Positions 1-9,008 are shown, counted from the first letter of the stretch. The stretch: 64,000 nucleotides of DNA from RGIG8745 sp045576655 (GCA_045576655.1 JAZNGW010000008.1:1-64000); one strand, 5' to 3'. Program-made: numbers and translations. Notes: a model not told the origin generated them from the sequence alone.

Positions 1-1476
1 GAGGACAATGAAACCATACTCGCCGAGCCGCGCTTCATCGACCACGGCAAGGTGACCGCCGAGGTGTTTGCCGAGGATGCGCGTATCCTCGAGATTAATT
101 CCAAGTCGGGCTTGTATCCGCTCTATATGGCCTACAGCATCTACCGCACACGAGTGGCTGGCCTGCTCACCTCTCCATCAAGCATTGAGGAGGAGCAACG
201 GATATGGGACAAGGTGGTAGCCGAAAACATCTTCGTCATCTGCAAGACCCCGATGGCCAAGAGCATCACCAAGCGCACCCTCATCGGCTTCCGCAAAGCC
301 AAAGTAAACACACGCTATTTCGAGGACCTGATCAATCAAATCAAAAACAAACCAGAGAACTTCGTGGCAAAAGTAGCCAAAGGCAGTTCATACTGGAAAG
401 CAATAGACAATGATAATATGAAATTTACAGCTATAGTGGGCAATCCACCGTATCAAGAGGTAGTGGCACAAAAAGAAACGGCTAACGGGCAAAAGAGAAG
501 TGTTAGCATATTCCATCATTTTCAGACCATCAGCGATAGATTAGGAAGATACACTTCACTTATTTATCCTGGTGCAAGATGGATTCATCGTTCAGGTAAG
601 GGATTGGAGCAATTCGGGTTGTCACAAATCAATGATCCGCATTTATATTTGCTGAAGTTCTTCCCTAATTCAACAGACCTTTTCAAAGAAGTAGGAATTG
701 CAGATGGTTTGTCCATTGTAATGAAAGATACGCAGAAAAAAGAAAAAGGATTTAGGTATATCTATCACAAGGAAGGGGAAGAAATTACTGTAAATGCAGC
801 CAATCCTGGTGAGAAACTGTTTCCTTTAAATCCTCTAGATGACGGAATTGTACTTCGCTTAGACAGCATGATCTCAAAGTTCTCAACGTTGCACGATTCT
901 GTCTTATCTCAGAAGTTGTTTTCTATTGAGAGTGATTTCGTTGAAAAGAATCCGACTCGTGTTAGGGAATATAATAATGGAGATAAATTTGACAGTAACA
1001 CTGAGATAAAACTATTCACTAACGATAAAGCTGGAAAAAGTGGTAGAGCACGTTGGTATGTGGCAAAACGAGATGTAATAACAACAGGCCTTGACCACTT
1101 AGATCGATGGAAAGTAATAGTTTCAAGTGCCAATGCTGGAGGTCAGAAGCGTAGCAACCAAATTGCAATTGTTGATAACTATAGTGCATTCGGTCGTTCA
1201 CGTGTAGCTTTGAAAACATTTGCAACAGAACAAGAGGCCAAGAACTTTTTCAAGTACGCAACAAGCGAAATTATCCGCTTCGCCTTCCTGCTCACTGACG
1301 AATCCCTCACCTCACTTGCCAAAAAAGTCCCCGACCTATTAGACTATTCTGACAACAATGGTCTTATAGACTACAGCGGCAATGTGAATGAACAACTCTA
1401 CGCTCTATTTGGCATTGACGAAAAGAACCAACAACATATAAGAGAAGTATTAGCAAGTAAGAATGCTAAAGAGTAA
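1..1476 (+). CDS. Adenine-specific DNA methylase, C-terminal part (restriction-modification, Eco57I-like)
   Basis: The reading frame is open from the first base, so the gene is cut by the window edge and only its last 491 residues are present. The motif NPPYQEV is the motif IV signature of N6-adenine DNA methyltransferases. About 110 residues before it, ILEINSKSGLYPLY fits a SAM-binding motif I. The region after NPPY should hold target recognition. By family this is the modification module of a large type IIG or type ISP-like enzyme; a nuclease or helicase part, if any, lies outside the window. GC content changes sharply inside the gene: 37 of 60 bases at 1-60, 20 of 60 at 721-780, and 32 of 60 at 1261-1320. 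This suggests the recognition region was exchanged. No other restriction subunit is visible downstream. Confidence 0.8.
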   Translation, partial: EDNETILAEPRFIDHGKVTAEVFAEDARILEINSKSGLYPLYMAYSIYRTRVAGLLTSPSSIEEEQRIWDKVVAENIFVICKTPMAKSITKRTLIGFRKAKVNTRYFEDLINQIKNKPENFVAKVAKGSSYWKAIDNDNMKFTAIVGNPPYQEVVAQKETANGQKRSVSIFHHFQTISDRLGRYTSLIYPGARWIHRSGKGLEQFGLSQINDPHLYLLKFFPNSTDLFKEVGIADGLSIVMKDTQKKEKGFRYIYHKEGEEITVNAANPGEKLFPLNPLDDGIVLRLDSMISKFSTLHDSVLSQKLFSIESDFVEKNPTRVREYNNGDKFDSNTEIKLFTNDKAGKSGRARWYVAKRDVITTGLDHLDRWKVIVSSANAGGQKRSNQIAIVDNYSAFGRSRVALKTFATEQEAKNFFKYATSEIIRFAFLLTDESLTSLAKKVPDLLDYSDNNGLIDYSGNVNEQLYALFGIDEKNQQHIREVLASKNAKE

Positions 1477-1662
1477 TACAGTGATCGAATAAATGATTTC
1501 TGCCAAATATTTGCCACTGGTGGGGTTCTTGTGTATATTTCCCATTGTTTTATTATTTGCATTTGAAGTTGCCAAATTTACTGTTAGAATTTGAAGGATT
1601 GTCTGCAAAAAAAGGCTACAAATTAAATTACACTATCTGATATCTTAGCGAAAGAGTCTTGT

Positions 1663-2649
1663 ATGTACTACAACAATATGGAACAACGTCTTATTATTCA
1701 GCGAATACAAAAGAAAATCCGTAAAATATCGTGGGAATGCATGTGCCCTGGATGCAATCGAATAGCAATAAATACTCATCGACTTCAACGAAAAGGAATC
1801 TTAAACAAAATATCCTCTTCTCATCATTATGTGGAAATTAAGTATAAAGATGTAATGTACTGGTTCAAAAATGATGAAAAATTCAAATATAAAAATGTTG
1901 GGATAAATGAAGCTATTTCATGCCCCACATTTTGCAATCAACATGATACAGAACTCTTTTCAGAAATAGAACATGGCGAAATTGATTTAGACACTTATCG
2001 TAATCAAATATTATTTTGTTACCGCACTCTATGCTGTGATTTAAGAAAATATGAAATCGTTTTAAGCGAATGGCGTGAGTTTGCCAAATGTAAGGAATTT
2101 AAAATACCGGATTGTGAAGCGACATTAGAGCACATAAAAAAGATAATCCGTGAAGGTGAAGAACTTAGAAACTTTAAGAAGGAATTAGAACATGAATTGG
2201 AAAATCCGTCTAATCTATATGTTTTTAGCCATTATACATACCCGAAAATTGAGGTTTATGCATCTTGGTCAGATGGCATTAGAACTGAATGGGAAATGCC
2301 TTATGGAACAGTCTCCAAGACAAGCCTATGTTTTATACATATAATACCACAGGAGCATTCATTGGAGATATTAATTGGCTACCAAAAGTCAAATGTGTGC
2401 CATCAGCATTTAGATTATGTTAATCTGTGGAATGGTTTAGACTTAGAGTCGTTGGGATGGATGTTAACCGAAGCAATTGCAAATCGTACTGAGAATATCG
2501 GGATTTCTGCAGAACTATATGAACGAATAAACCCCTCATCAAAACAACGACTATGTACATATATGTCTGAAAATATAAATTCAAACAATAATGTCCCCCA
2601 AGGTATTGACTTTAATTTTTTTGAGGGGGGGGGTGATTTAAAGGTTTAA
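1663..2649 (+). CDS. Hypothetical protein with N-terminal HNH-like cysteine/histidine cluster
   Basis: A 328-residue protein; a second Met six codons in (1678) is an equally good start. Near residue 26 it has CMCPGC, followed about 12 residues later by H and LQRKGIL, and later CPTFCNQHD near residue 90. This CxxC plus CxxH arrangement resembles the zinc-binding fold of HNH-type proteins, but I see no convincing HNH catalytic triad. The rest is mixed helix and strand, with a charged helical stretch around residues 160-185. There is no signal peptide or membrane segment, so it is probably cytoplasmic. It is AT-rich and sits between a methylase and a HEPN-type gene, so a defence role is possible but unproven. 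A run of seven G just before the stop could be a slippage site. Function not recognised. Confidence 0.6.
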   Translation: MYYNNMEQRLIIQRIQKKIRKISWECMCPGCNRIAINTHRLQRKGILNKISSSHHYVEIKYKDVMYWFKNDEKFKYKNVGINEAISCPTFCNQHDTELFSEIEHGEIDLDTYRNQILFCYRTLCCDLRKYEIVLSEWREFAKCKEFKIPDCEATLEHIKKIIREGEELRNFKKELEHELENPSNLYVFSHYTYPKIEVYASWSDGIRTEWEMPYGTVSKTSLCFIHIIPQEHSLEILIGYQKSNVCHQHLDYVNLWNGLDLESLGWMLTEAIANRTENIGISAELYERINPSSKQRLCTYMSENINSNNNVPQGIDFNFFEGGGDLKV

Positions 2650-2848
2650 TAATGGGTAGTATTCATCGAGAGGATGATAAAACCGATGTAAATATAGCAA
2701 ATCCCTATACAAGAATGCTTATTTTGACCACATTAATCAAATAAGGCATTGTTGTTTTTGTATATTTGCAGATAACATTTCTTTTTCAAATATGTGAAAT
2801 GAAATAAGTTATTCTTTAATGTCGTTAAATTAATCAATTGGGCACAAT

Positions 2849-3525
2849 ATGGTTTTAAATTATAAAGGGAAATACTACTCGGAGAAGACATAGCAAAGCG
2901 TGTTTTATTAGCGAAGACTGAAATTATAGATTCAAATACACGTCTGTTTATTATGAATCTCAGTAAAACAAAGTTGAAAATTTTGAAAGCACTAAACACC
3001 GATATTCAAGAAATTTGTGACTGCCTATTTCTCGGGAAACATACGGCAGCACTAACTATGACTAACCTCTTATTTGAAACCATGATAAAACTAACATTAG
3101 CATATTATGAAGCGCAGGGTAGAAGCATTGATGAGGATGGTGTAGAATTTGAAAACCTTCTTAAAGACGAGTTGAACGAATATGGAGAAAAAATACTTAG
3201 CAATAATATTATAACGCTTTGGAAAAAGGGAGTTATTACAGAATCTGGGCGAGACAGACTTCTTGATTTAAAGGATTTATTTAGAAACCCATATTCGCAC
3301 GGTTCTAATAATTATTATGTAAATAAGGCAACCACAACTATATACAAAGGAGAATTGGGTAGCGATGTAATAGAAGAATGTAAAGTCCCTGTAACAGGTA
3401 ATCCCGATCTTCTCCTTGATGCAAGAAGAACATTCGTTAAGCATTTTGGATTATCATACTTCGCAGAACTTATTACATATATAGAGGATTTAGACAAAGG
3501 GTTATATGAACTTTACAAGAAATAA
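2849..3525 (+). pseudogene. HEPN-type protein gene interrupted by a one-base frameshift
   Basis: The intact downstream frame starts at ATG 2953 and encodes 190 residues. Residues DLFRNPYSHG contain R-x4-H, the catalytic signature of HEPN ribonuclease domains, in a helical protein. Upstream, the same frame is coding-like from about 2866 (GEDIAKRVLLAKTEIID) but has no start codon. Another frame begins at ATG 2849 with MVLNYKGKYYSE and stops at 2891. Restoring one G after base 2884 fuses the two into a continuous protein of about 225 residues. So the gene is either a recent frameshift mutant or carries a sequencing error. Translation from 2953 could still yield a truncated protein that keeps the HEPN motif. 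Its place near the methylase fits a defence island. No antitoxin partner is obvious next to it. Confidence 0.55.
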
Positions 3526-3892
3526 TGCAAACCAGAAAGGATCCTTGATTATGTATAATAGAGATTGTACCGTTAAAGAAGAACTCTGTCGCTTTCTAAT
3601 AATTTTCAACTCATAAGATTGTAAAAGAAAATAAATACAACGATGTTTTGTGCATACAATAAGTGAAAAGATTTCTTAGTTGATTCAAGATTAAATTTAT
3701 TAACGATTGTCCTTATGGGATTATATGATTTGCCAGAGCGTATTTTATTTATTTAACAATTTTGCATTACGTCATTTTTGTGTAAATCGAAAATTCTTTG
3801 TTTATTTGTGATGTATTATAAAGAAACATAAAGGACAAACCTTTTTATAGTGATATGGTTCTTAATAGTAAATTATAGAAATGGAGGTAAGT
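3526..3892. other. Intergenic region without recognised gene
   Basis: About 365 bases of AT-rich sequence between the HEPN-type gene and the small gene at 3893. No good open frame, terminator hairpin or clear TAnnTTTG promoter was seen. The promoter for the following gene pair probably lies in its right half, but I cannot place it. Confidence 0.4.
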
Positions 3893-4138
3893 ATGTATAT
3901 AATTAAGGAATTCGGACACTTTGTCAAAAGAAGTGTGATTACATTCCGATACGCTTCCAGAGGACAATATCGTATAGAAGCGGATGGTGTTGCTGAAATC
4001 AGAAAAGAAATTTTGGAAATTGAATGCCATCGTTCGGATGATCGTCGTAATCTGCAAAGAGATCGTAAGGCTATTGAAAGAGATGTTCGTGTGTCTTTTG
4101 ATAAACTTACGTTGCAAAATGGGAAAGCAAGAGATTAA
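3893..4138 (+). CDS. Small charged hypothetical protein
   Basis: Encodes 81 residues from ATG 3893. An in-frame ATG 12 bases upstream (3881) exists, but 3893 is preceded at 5 bases by GGAGG, an unusually good ribosome-binding site for this genome, which decides the start. The product is rich in Arg, Lys and Glu, predicted helical, without signal peptide or membrane span. It resembles no family I know. Its last 20 bases overlap the start of the DUF2335 gene at 4119 in another frame. That suggests translational coupling and a functional link to that membrane protein. Confidence 0.5.
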   Translation: MYIIKEFGHFVKRSVITFRYASRGQYRIEADGVAEIRKEILEIECHRSDDRRNLQRDRKAIERDVRVSFDKLTLQNGKARD

Positions 4139-4556
4139 GAAAAAAGAAACGCAGGTTGCTACCGAACAGGGGGTAGGAAAACAATTAGAGCAAGTTTATA
4201 CTGTAGACGATAATTGTTTGCCTTCCCCTCAGGAGTTAGAAGCATATCAGAGAATAGATCCTAATATTGTCAGTTATTTGATTAATGCTTCTGTGAAGGA
4301 GCAGGAGCACCGTCATAAAATGGACGAGCGGAAGCTTAAAGTTGTAGCTAAAGCAGATAGCAGGATTGAACGAATGAATTGGTGGGGAATGTGTTTTGCT
4401 TTTTTTTGCATGATTGCTTTATTGGCAGTTGTCGCATATGCATTATATTTGGATAAACGATGGTTAGCTGGTATATTGGGTGGTACAACTATTATTTCTG
4501 TCATTTCTTTATTTGTGAGAAAAGACCAACAAGAAGAGCGGCCTCGCAAAAGATAA
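4119..4556 (+). CDS. DUF2335 family membrane protein
   Basis: A 145-residue protein starting MGKQEIKKKE. The frame is open further upstream (first ATG 3984), but that part overlaps the preceding gene and looks non-coding, so 4119 is preferred. Residues LPSPQELEAYQRIDP followed by a helix containing KEQEHRHKM are the hallmark of DUF2335 proteins. Two C-terminal membrane helices follow: one around CMIALLAVVAYALYL and one around ILGGTTIISVISLFV, then a basic tail ending RPRKR. The family is small, found in many bacteria and phages, and of unknown function. Overlap with the 81-residue gene upstream implies the two are made together. Confidence 0.75.
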   Translation: MGKQEIKKKETQVATEQGVGKQLEQVYTVDDNCLPSPQELEAYQRIDPNIVSYLINASVKEQEHRHKMDERKLKVVAKADSRIERMNWWGMCFAFFCMIALLAVVAYALYLDKRWLAGILGGTTIISVISLFVRKDQQEERPRKR

Positions 4557-4866
4557 GTTTTTTCCAAATTAAAACTATAAAGACTCCTTTATTAATCATA
4601 TAGTTAGAAGGTTCATTGGAGAACGAATGACTAATCACAGGTCACAAGAGGTGAATTCTACAATGAATTGCCTATATTGGTAAAGAAAAACTTCTTGTGC
4701 CTTTTCTACTTTGATATTTGCAGTTCCATTCGATTTGCACTACCCTTGCAACTCAAGAACCAGCCAATCCTCTTTACAATGCTTAAATCGGCGGGGCGTT
4801 TTTTATACTATGCGTTACGACAAGACGAGGTGCATTTGAACGATATAGAAGGATAGTATTCTTTCT
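4557..4866. other. Intergenic region before fic
   Basis: About 310 bases without a supported gene. A 62-codon frame at 4668-4856 has no recognisable similarity, no ribosome-binding site and unusual amino-acid use, so it is not called. Regulatory sequence for the Fic gene begins at its right edge. Confidence 0.4.
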
Positions 4867-4901
4867 AATTCTTTCCAATTCTTGCAAAATTGGAAAGAAT
4901 T
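4867..4901. promoter_or_regulatory. Perfect 14-bp inverted repeat over the fic promoter (probable operator)
   Basis: AATTCTTTCCAATT (4867-4880) is repeated exactly in inverted orientation as AATTGGAAAGAATT (4888-4901), with a 7-base centre CTTGCAA. The -33 TTG of the fic promoter lies in the centre and the right arm ends just before the -7 element. A dimeric repressor bound here would block RNA polymerase. There is no T-run, so it is not a terminator. The Fic protein's own C-terminal winged helix is the simplest candidate binder; that is inference. Confidence 0.7.
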
Positions 4902-4912
4902 GTATAGTTTTG
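4882..4912 (+). promoter_or_regulatory. Bacteroidetes-type promoter of fic
   Basis: TTG at 4882-4884 is followed after 20 bases by TAGTTTTG (4905-4912), matching TAnnTTTG. Transcription should start near 4919, leaving a short leader with AAGGAAG before ATG 4943. Confidence 0.7.
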
Positions 4913-4942
4913 CATTCGCAAAACGCAAAGGAAGCGACACAG

Positions 4943-6268
4943 ATGATAGAAAAACCTCCATTTTATACACAACAAGATTTGGCAAATGCGTTGTTTGTCA
5001 AATCTAAAATGCCTGACGAGAAGTTTACGGCATTAATTGAAAAGATTAATGACGAGTATGAGTATTGGGATACGGTGAAGTATAAAAAGAGACCTGAGAA
5101 TTGTGCTTCAGCACAAGAGTTGTGGACTCATGTAAAGGCATCACGTATCACTACTACCGTTTATACATGGGATAAGTATTGCGTGTCGTTCGGCTTGACT
5201 AATAGGATGCAACGTATGTGTCACGAGTTTGACATGAATTTTGGTGGATCATGGGGAAACAGTGCGGTACTCTCTAATGAAAACAGGGAACTCTACCTCA
5301 TAAGTTCGCTGATGGAAGAGGCTATCTTTTCCAGTCAGATGGAAGGAGCTGCCACCACACGAAAAGTTGCCAAAGAGATGCTACGAAAGAAGATGCTCCC
5401 TAAGGACAAGTCACAACAGATGATTGCCAACAATTATCAGACCATCCAGTTTATAGTGGAGAACAAGAATACTCCGCTAACCCCTGAATTGGTCTTCCAC
5501 ATCCATCACCTGATGACCGAAAAGACCCTGGAGAATCCTGAAGATGCGGGACGACTCCGTATAAACGACGAGGTAGTGGTGGAAGACGGCATTACCCACG
5601 AAGTAGTGCACACGCCCCCTCCTTATAAGGAACTACCTATGTTCATCAAGGAGTTATGCAGGTATTTCAACGAAACAGATGCCAAAGTATTCGTGCATCC
5701 CATAATAAGAGGTATCATCATCCACTTCATGATTGCCTATATGCACCCCTTCGTGGATGGCAATGGACGTACGGCACGCGCTCTCTTCTACTGGTATATG
5801 CTGAAGCAAGGGTATTGGTTGATGGAATACATGTCGGTATCGCGCGTTATTGCCAGTTCGAAGAAATCGTACGAAAAGGCTTACCAATATGTGGAGTCGG
5901 ACTGCATGGATATGGGGTACTTCATCATCTATAACCTAAAGGTATTGGACAAGGCTTTCAAGCAATTGCAGACCTACATAAAGAAGAAGCAGGAGGATAA
6001 ACTGCTGGCCAACACATTGTTGCAAATAGGAGATATAAATGAACGGCAAGCACAAATAATTCGGATGTTTATAGACAATCCAAAAGAGGTGTTAACCGTG
6101 AAGGACGTTCAAGCCAAGTTTTTGGTTACTCCTACTACGGCCAAAAGTGATATAGTGGGACTTGTGCAACGCAAACTGCTGGACGAAATATCGTTCAACA
6201 AGGTAAAGAAAGGATATATCAAAGGTAAGGAGTTTGACGAGTCTATTAAAAGCATAGCCTTTCCTTAG
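4943..6268 (+). CDS. Fic family protein (putative AMPylase) with C-terminal winged helix
   Basis: The 441-residue protein starts at ATG 4943; a longer TTG start at 4910 would lie inside the promoter and is rejected. HPFVDGNGRTAR (about residues 268-279) is the Fic catalytic motif, with the His that deprotonates the target hydroxyl and the loop that holds ATP phosphates. SSQMEG near residue 130 matches the inhibitory helix (S/T)xxxE(G/N), placing the protein in class II, where the Glu blocks ATP until relieved. The last 80 residues look like a winged helix-turn-helix (LTVKDVQAKFLVTPTTAKSD). Fic enzymes transfer AMP or related groups to proteins; the target here is unknown. The operator-like inverted repeat on the promoter suggests autoregulation through the C-terminal domain. 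The gene stands alone, without a separate antitoxin. Confidence 0.92.
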   Translation: MIEKPPFYTQQDLANALFVKSKMPDEKFTALIEKINDEYEYWDTVKYKKRPENCASAQELWTHVKASRITTTVYTWDKYCVSFGLTNRMQRMCHEFDMNFGGSWGNSAVLSNENRELYLISSLMEEAIFSSQMEGAATTRKVAKEMLRKKMLPKDKSQQMIANNYQTIQFIVENKNTPLTPELVFHIHHLMTEKTLENPEDAGRLRINDEVVVEDGITHEVVHTPPPYKELPMFIKELCRYFNETDAKVFVHPIIRGIIIHFMIAYMHPFVDGNGRTARALFYWYMLKQGYWLMEYMSVSRVIASSKKSYEKAYQYVESDCMDMGYFIIYNLKVLDKAFKQLQTYIKKKQEDKLLANTLLQIGDINERQAQIIRMFIDNPKEVLTVKDVQAKFLVTPTTAKSDIVGLVQRKLLDEISFNKVKKGYIKGKEFDESIKSIAFP

Positions 6269-6313
6269 TTCGAGCAGCTGGACAAGGAAAGGCAATCAAA
6301 TGTTTACAGAAGT

Positions 6314-6595
6314 TTATCTTGCGGGAAGAAGTGCGTGGAGCGACTCATCGTAGACCACAGGGATATACCGGATGGCTACAGTTCCGTTCTCTTGACAAAT
6401 GACAGCATCAAGATTTATGCCCCGACGCTTCATCTCACAGACAAGGGCATGGGAATAGTAGGAACGCTCTGATGTCCATCCGCGCGAGGCGGACAAGGAA
6501 GTAAAATTGATTGCTAACTGGTGGTTCGTTTCGGTCCTGAAACGTGCTTCGTAGAAGCTGATACGCTCTTGGGCGTATGTAGTAAGTTCTGTCAT
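6314..6595 (-). CDS. Small hypothetical protein
   Basis: A 93-residue protein from ATG 6595 (MTELTTYAQERISF); the frame extends upstream to 6643, but that part looks unlike coding. It contains an N-terminal helix, then a segment with ASRGWTSERSYYSHALVCEM and an Ile/Val-rich strand region ending LLPAR. There is no signal peptide, membrane span or known motif. It lies convergent to the Fic gene, 45 bases apart, with no terminator hairpin between them. Function unknown. Confidence 0.5.
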   Translation of the reverse strand: MTELTTYAQERISFYEARFRTETNHQLAINFTSLSASRGWTSERSYYSHALVCEMKRRGINLDAVICQENGTVAIRYIPVVYDESLHALLPAR

Positions 6596-7055
6596 AATTG
6601 GATGTTTTTTGACGTTAATAATTATTTTCTCTAAACTTCGCAAGTTAGGGACGATACATTCAACGTACTAATATCCCCTTTCTTAACTCCTTAGCAAAGG
6701 ATAACTCCTTTACGTCTTTAACTCCTAGTTGAGCTTGCGAAACATAGATTTGTCCACATCGTAATTTGACCACCGTGGCATCCCTGCTCGGTTGGTGCAG
6801 TCGTGTTACACTGCTCTTGATGTTTCGACGGCAAATTTACATTTTTTCCGGCAATTCGCAAAAAGCGTGTTAAAAAATGGGTTCAAAGAGATTTAGCAGT
6901 TGTTCTGACCCATAAGGAGTAAAAAAACATGCTTCCACCGCTAACAATTAAGAAAGAAATAGTAAATTTGCAAGGTTATTGCCGTATTGTAGGCTATTAG
7001 ACCGGCACGAAAGGCAACAGACGCAACATTGAGAAAAATAAATAAAACACATAAT
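6596..7055. other. Intergenic region upstream of thrS
   Basis: About 460 bases without a supported gene, between the accessory segment and the ribosomal operon. The left part may hold degraded sequence; no terminator or repeat was recognised. The right end contains the thrS promoter. Confidence 0.4.
6963..6970 (+). promoter_or_regulatory. Probable -7 element of the thrS operon promoter
   Basis: TAAATTTG matches TAnnTTTG, 85 bases before the thrS ATG. No clear TTG is found at the usual -33 distance. The long leader could carry regulation, but I see no defined structure in it. Confidence 0.5.
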
Positions 7056-9008
7056 ATGATTAAAATCACATTCCCTGACAATTCTGTACGTGAATACGAA
7101 AACGGCACTACAGGACTTCAAATCGCTGAAAGCATCAGTCCGCGACTCGCTCAGGACGTTATTGCTTGTAGCGTAAACGGAGAGACAACTGAACTCAACC
7201 GCCCTATCAACGAGGACGCTAACTTCGTCCTTTACAAATGGGACGACGCTGAAGGCAAGCATGCTTTCTGGCACACATCTGCCCACCTCATGGCTGAGGC
7301 TTTGCAGGAACTCTACCCTGGCACTCAGTTCGGTATCGGACCAGCCATCGAAAACGGCTTCTATTATGACGTAATGATGCCAGAGGGCGTGAAGCTCTCA
7401 GACGCAGACTTCCCAAAAATCGAGAAGAAGATGCAGGAGCTCGTGCAAAGAAAGGAAATTCTCGTGCGCAAGGAAATAGGCAAGCAGGAGGCTCTCGAAT
7501 TCTTCGGCAGCATGGGACAGACTTACAAGAACGAGCTTATCGAAGAACTCGAAGACGGAAAAATCACAACATATACTCAGGGTAACTACACTGACCTCTG
7601 TAAGGGTCCGCACCTCACAAGCACTGAAAAGATTAAGGCGGTGAAGGTAATGTCGGTTGCTGCTGCTTACTGGCGCGGTGACGAAAAGCGTCCGATGATG
7701 ACTCGCGTGTACGGTATCTCATTCCCTAAGAAGAAGATGCTCGACGAGTACCTTGAGAAACTTGAAGAAGCAAAGAAGCGCGACCATCGCAAGATTGGTA
7801 AGGAAATGGACTTGTTCTTCTTCTCAGAGAAGGTGGGCAAAGGTCTTCCAATGTGGTTGCCTAAGGGCACAGCACTCCGCCTACGCCTTCAGGACTTCTT
7901 GCGCAAAATACAGAAGAACTATGGATATCAGGAGGTTATCACTCCGCACATCGGAGGCAAAAGCCTTTACGTAACATCAGGTCACTACGCTCACTACGGC
8001 AAGGACTCATTCCGTCCTATCACCACTCCTGAGGAAGGCGAAGAATACATGCTCAAGCCTATGAACTGCCCTCATCATTGCGAAATCTACGCATGGCAGC
8101 CACGTTCATACAAGGATCTTCCGCTCCGCCTTGCCGAGTTTGGTACTGTATACCGCTACGAGCAGAGCGGCGAGCTACACGGACTCACACGCGTGCGTTC
8201 ATTTACTCAGGACGACGCACACATCTTCTGCCGCCCAGACCAGGTAAAGAGCGAGTTCCTCCGCGTGATGGACATCATCAATATCATCTTCAAGGCGCTC
8301 GACTTCAAGGACTTTGAAGCACAGATATCACTCCGCGACCCTAACAACACCGAAAAATACATTGGTTCGGACGAAGTATGGGAAGAGGCAGAAAGAGCAA
8401 TTATCGAAGCATGTGAAGAAAAGGGACTCCCTGCACGCAAGGAGACTGGTGAAGCTGCATTCTATGGACCTAAGCTCGACTTCATGATTAAGGACGCACT
8501 TGGCCGCCGCTGGCAGCTCGGAACAATTCAGGTAGACTACAACTTGCCAGAGCGTTTCAAACTCGAATATACAGGCTCGGACAACGAGAAGCATCGCCCT
8601 GTGATGATTCACCGTGCGCCATTCGGTTCGATGGAACGTTTCATTGCTGTGCTCATTGAGCATACGGCTGGCCACTTCCCTCTCTGGCTCACTCCAGACC
8701 AGGTGGTAATCCTCCCTATTTCAGAGAAATTCAACGACTACGCAAAACAGGTTAGTGAATACCTCAACAACAACGATGTGCGCGCAACTGTTGACGACCG
8801 CAATGAAAAAATCGGACGTAAGATTCGCGACAACGAGCTCAAGCGCATTCCTTACATGCTCGTAGTAGGCGAAAAGGAAATGAACGAAGGCACTGTAAAC
8901 GTAAGAAAACAGGGTCAGGGAGATGGCGGAACGCAAATCAGCATGAAATTTGAAGATTTTGCGAACAAAATCAACGAAGAAGTTCGCCAAATGACAGAAA
9001 ATTTCTAA
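7056..9008 (+). CDS. thrS: Threonine--tRNA ligase
   Basis: Charges tRNA-Thr with threonine in the cytoplasm. The 650-residue length is normal for the family. From the N terminus it has a TGS domain (ITFPDNSVREYENG), the editing domain with HxxxH (HTSAHLMAEAL), the class II catalytic core and an anticodon-binding domain. In the core, MNCPHHCEIY supplies the zinc-binding Cys, and RLAEFGTVYRYEQSGELHG is motif 2. ATG 7056 was chosen over TTG 7029, since it gives the standard TGS start. It heads a cluster with infC, rpmI and rplT, an arrangement common in bacteria. Confidence 0.97.
   Translation: MIKITFPDNSVREYENGTTGLQIAESISPRLAQDVIACSVNGETTELNRPINEDANFVLYKWDDAEGKHAFWHTSAHLMAEALQELYPGTQFGIGPAIENGFYYDVMMPEGVKLSDADFPKIEKKMQELVQRKEILVRKEIGKQEALEFFGSMGQTYKNELIEELEDGKITTYTQGNYTDLCKGPHLTSTEKIKAVKVMSVAAAYWRGDEKRPMMTRVYGISFPKKKMLDEYLEKLEEAKKRDHRKIGKEMDLFFFSEKVGKGLPMWLPKGTALRLRLQDFLRKIQKNYGYQEVITPHIGGKSLYVTSGHYAHYGKDSFRPITTPEEGEEYMLKPMNCPHHCEIYAWQPRSYKDLPLRLAEFGTVYRYEQSGELHGLTRVRSFTQDDAHIFCRPDQVKSEFLRVMDIINIIFKALDFKDFEAQISLRDPNNTEKYIGSDEVWEEAERAIIEACEEKGLPARKETGEAAFYGPKLDFMIKDALGRRWQLGTIQVDYNLPERFKLEYTGSDNEKHRPVMIHRAPFGSMERFIAVLIEHTAGHFPLWLTPDQVVILPISEKFNDYAKQVSEYLNNNDVRATVDDRNEKIGRKIRDNELKRIPYMLVVGEKEMNEGTVNVRKQGQGDGGTQISMKFEDFANKINEEVRQMTENF

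Noticed and set aside
3984..4118. N-terminal extension of the DUF2335 gene
   Set aside because: It overlaps the 81-residue gene in another frame, and the family alignment begins after 4119.
4668..4856. A 62-codon frame before fic
   Set aside because: No ribosome-binding site, no known similarity and atypical composition; it ends just before the operator region.
5654..5934. Frames opposite and within fic
   Set aside because: Shadows of the Fic motif region; no independent support.
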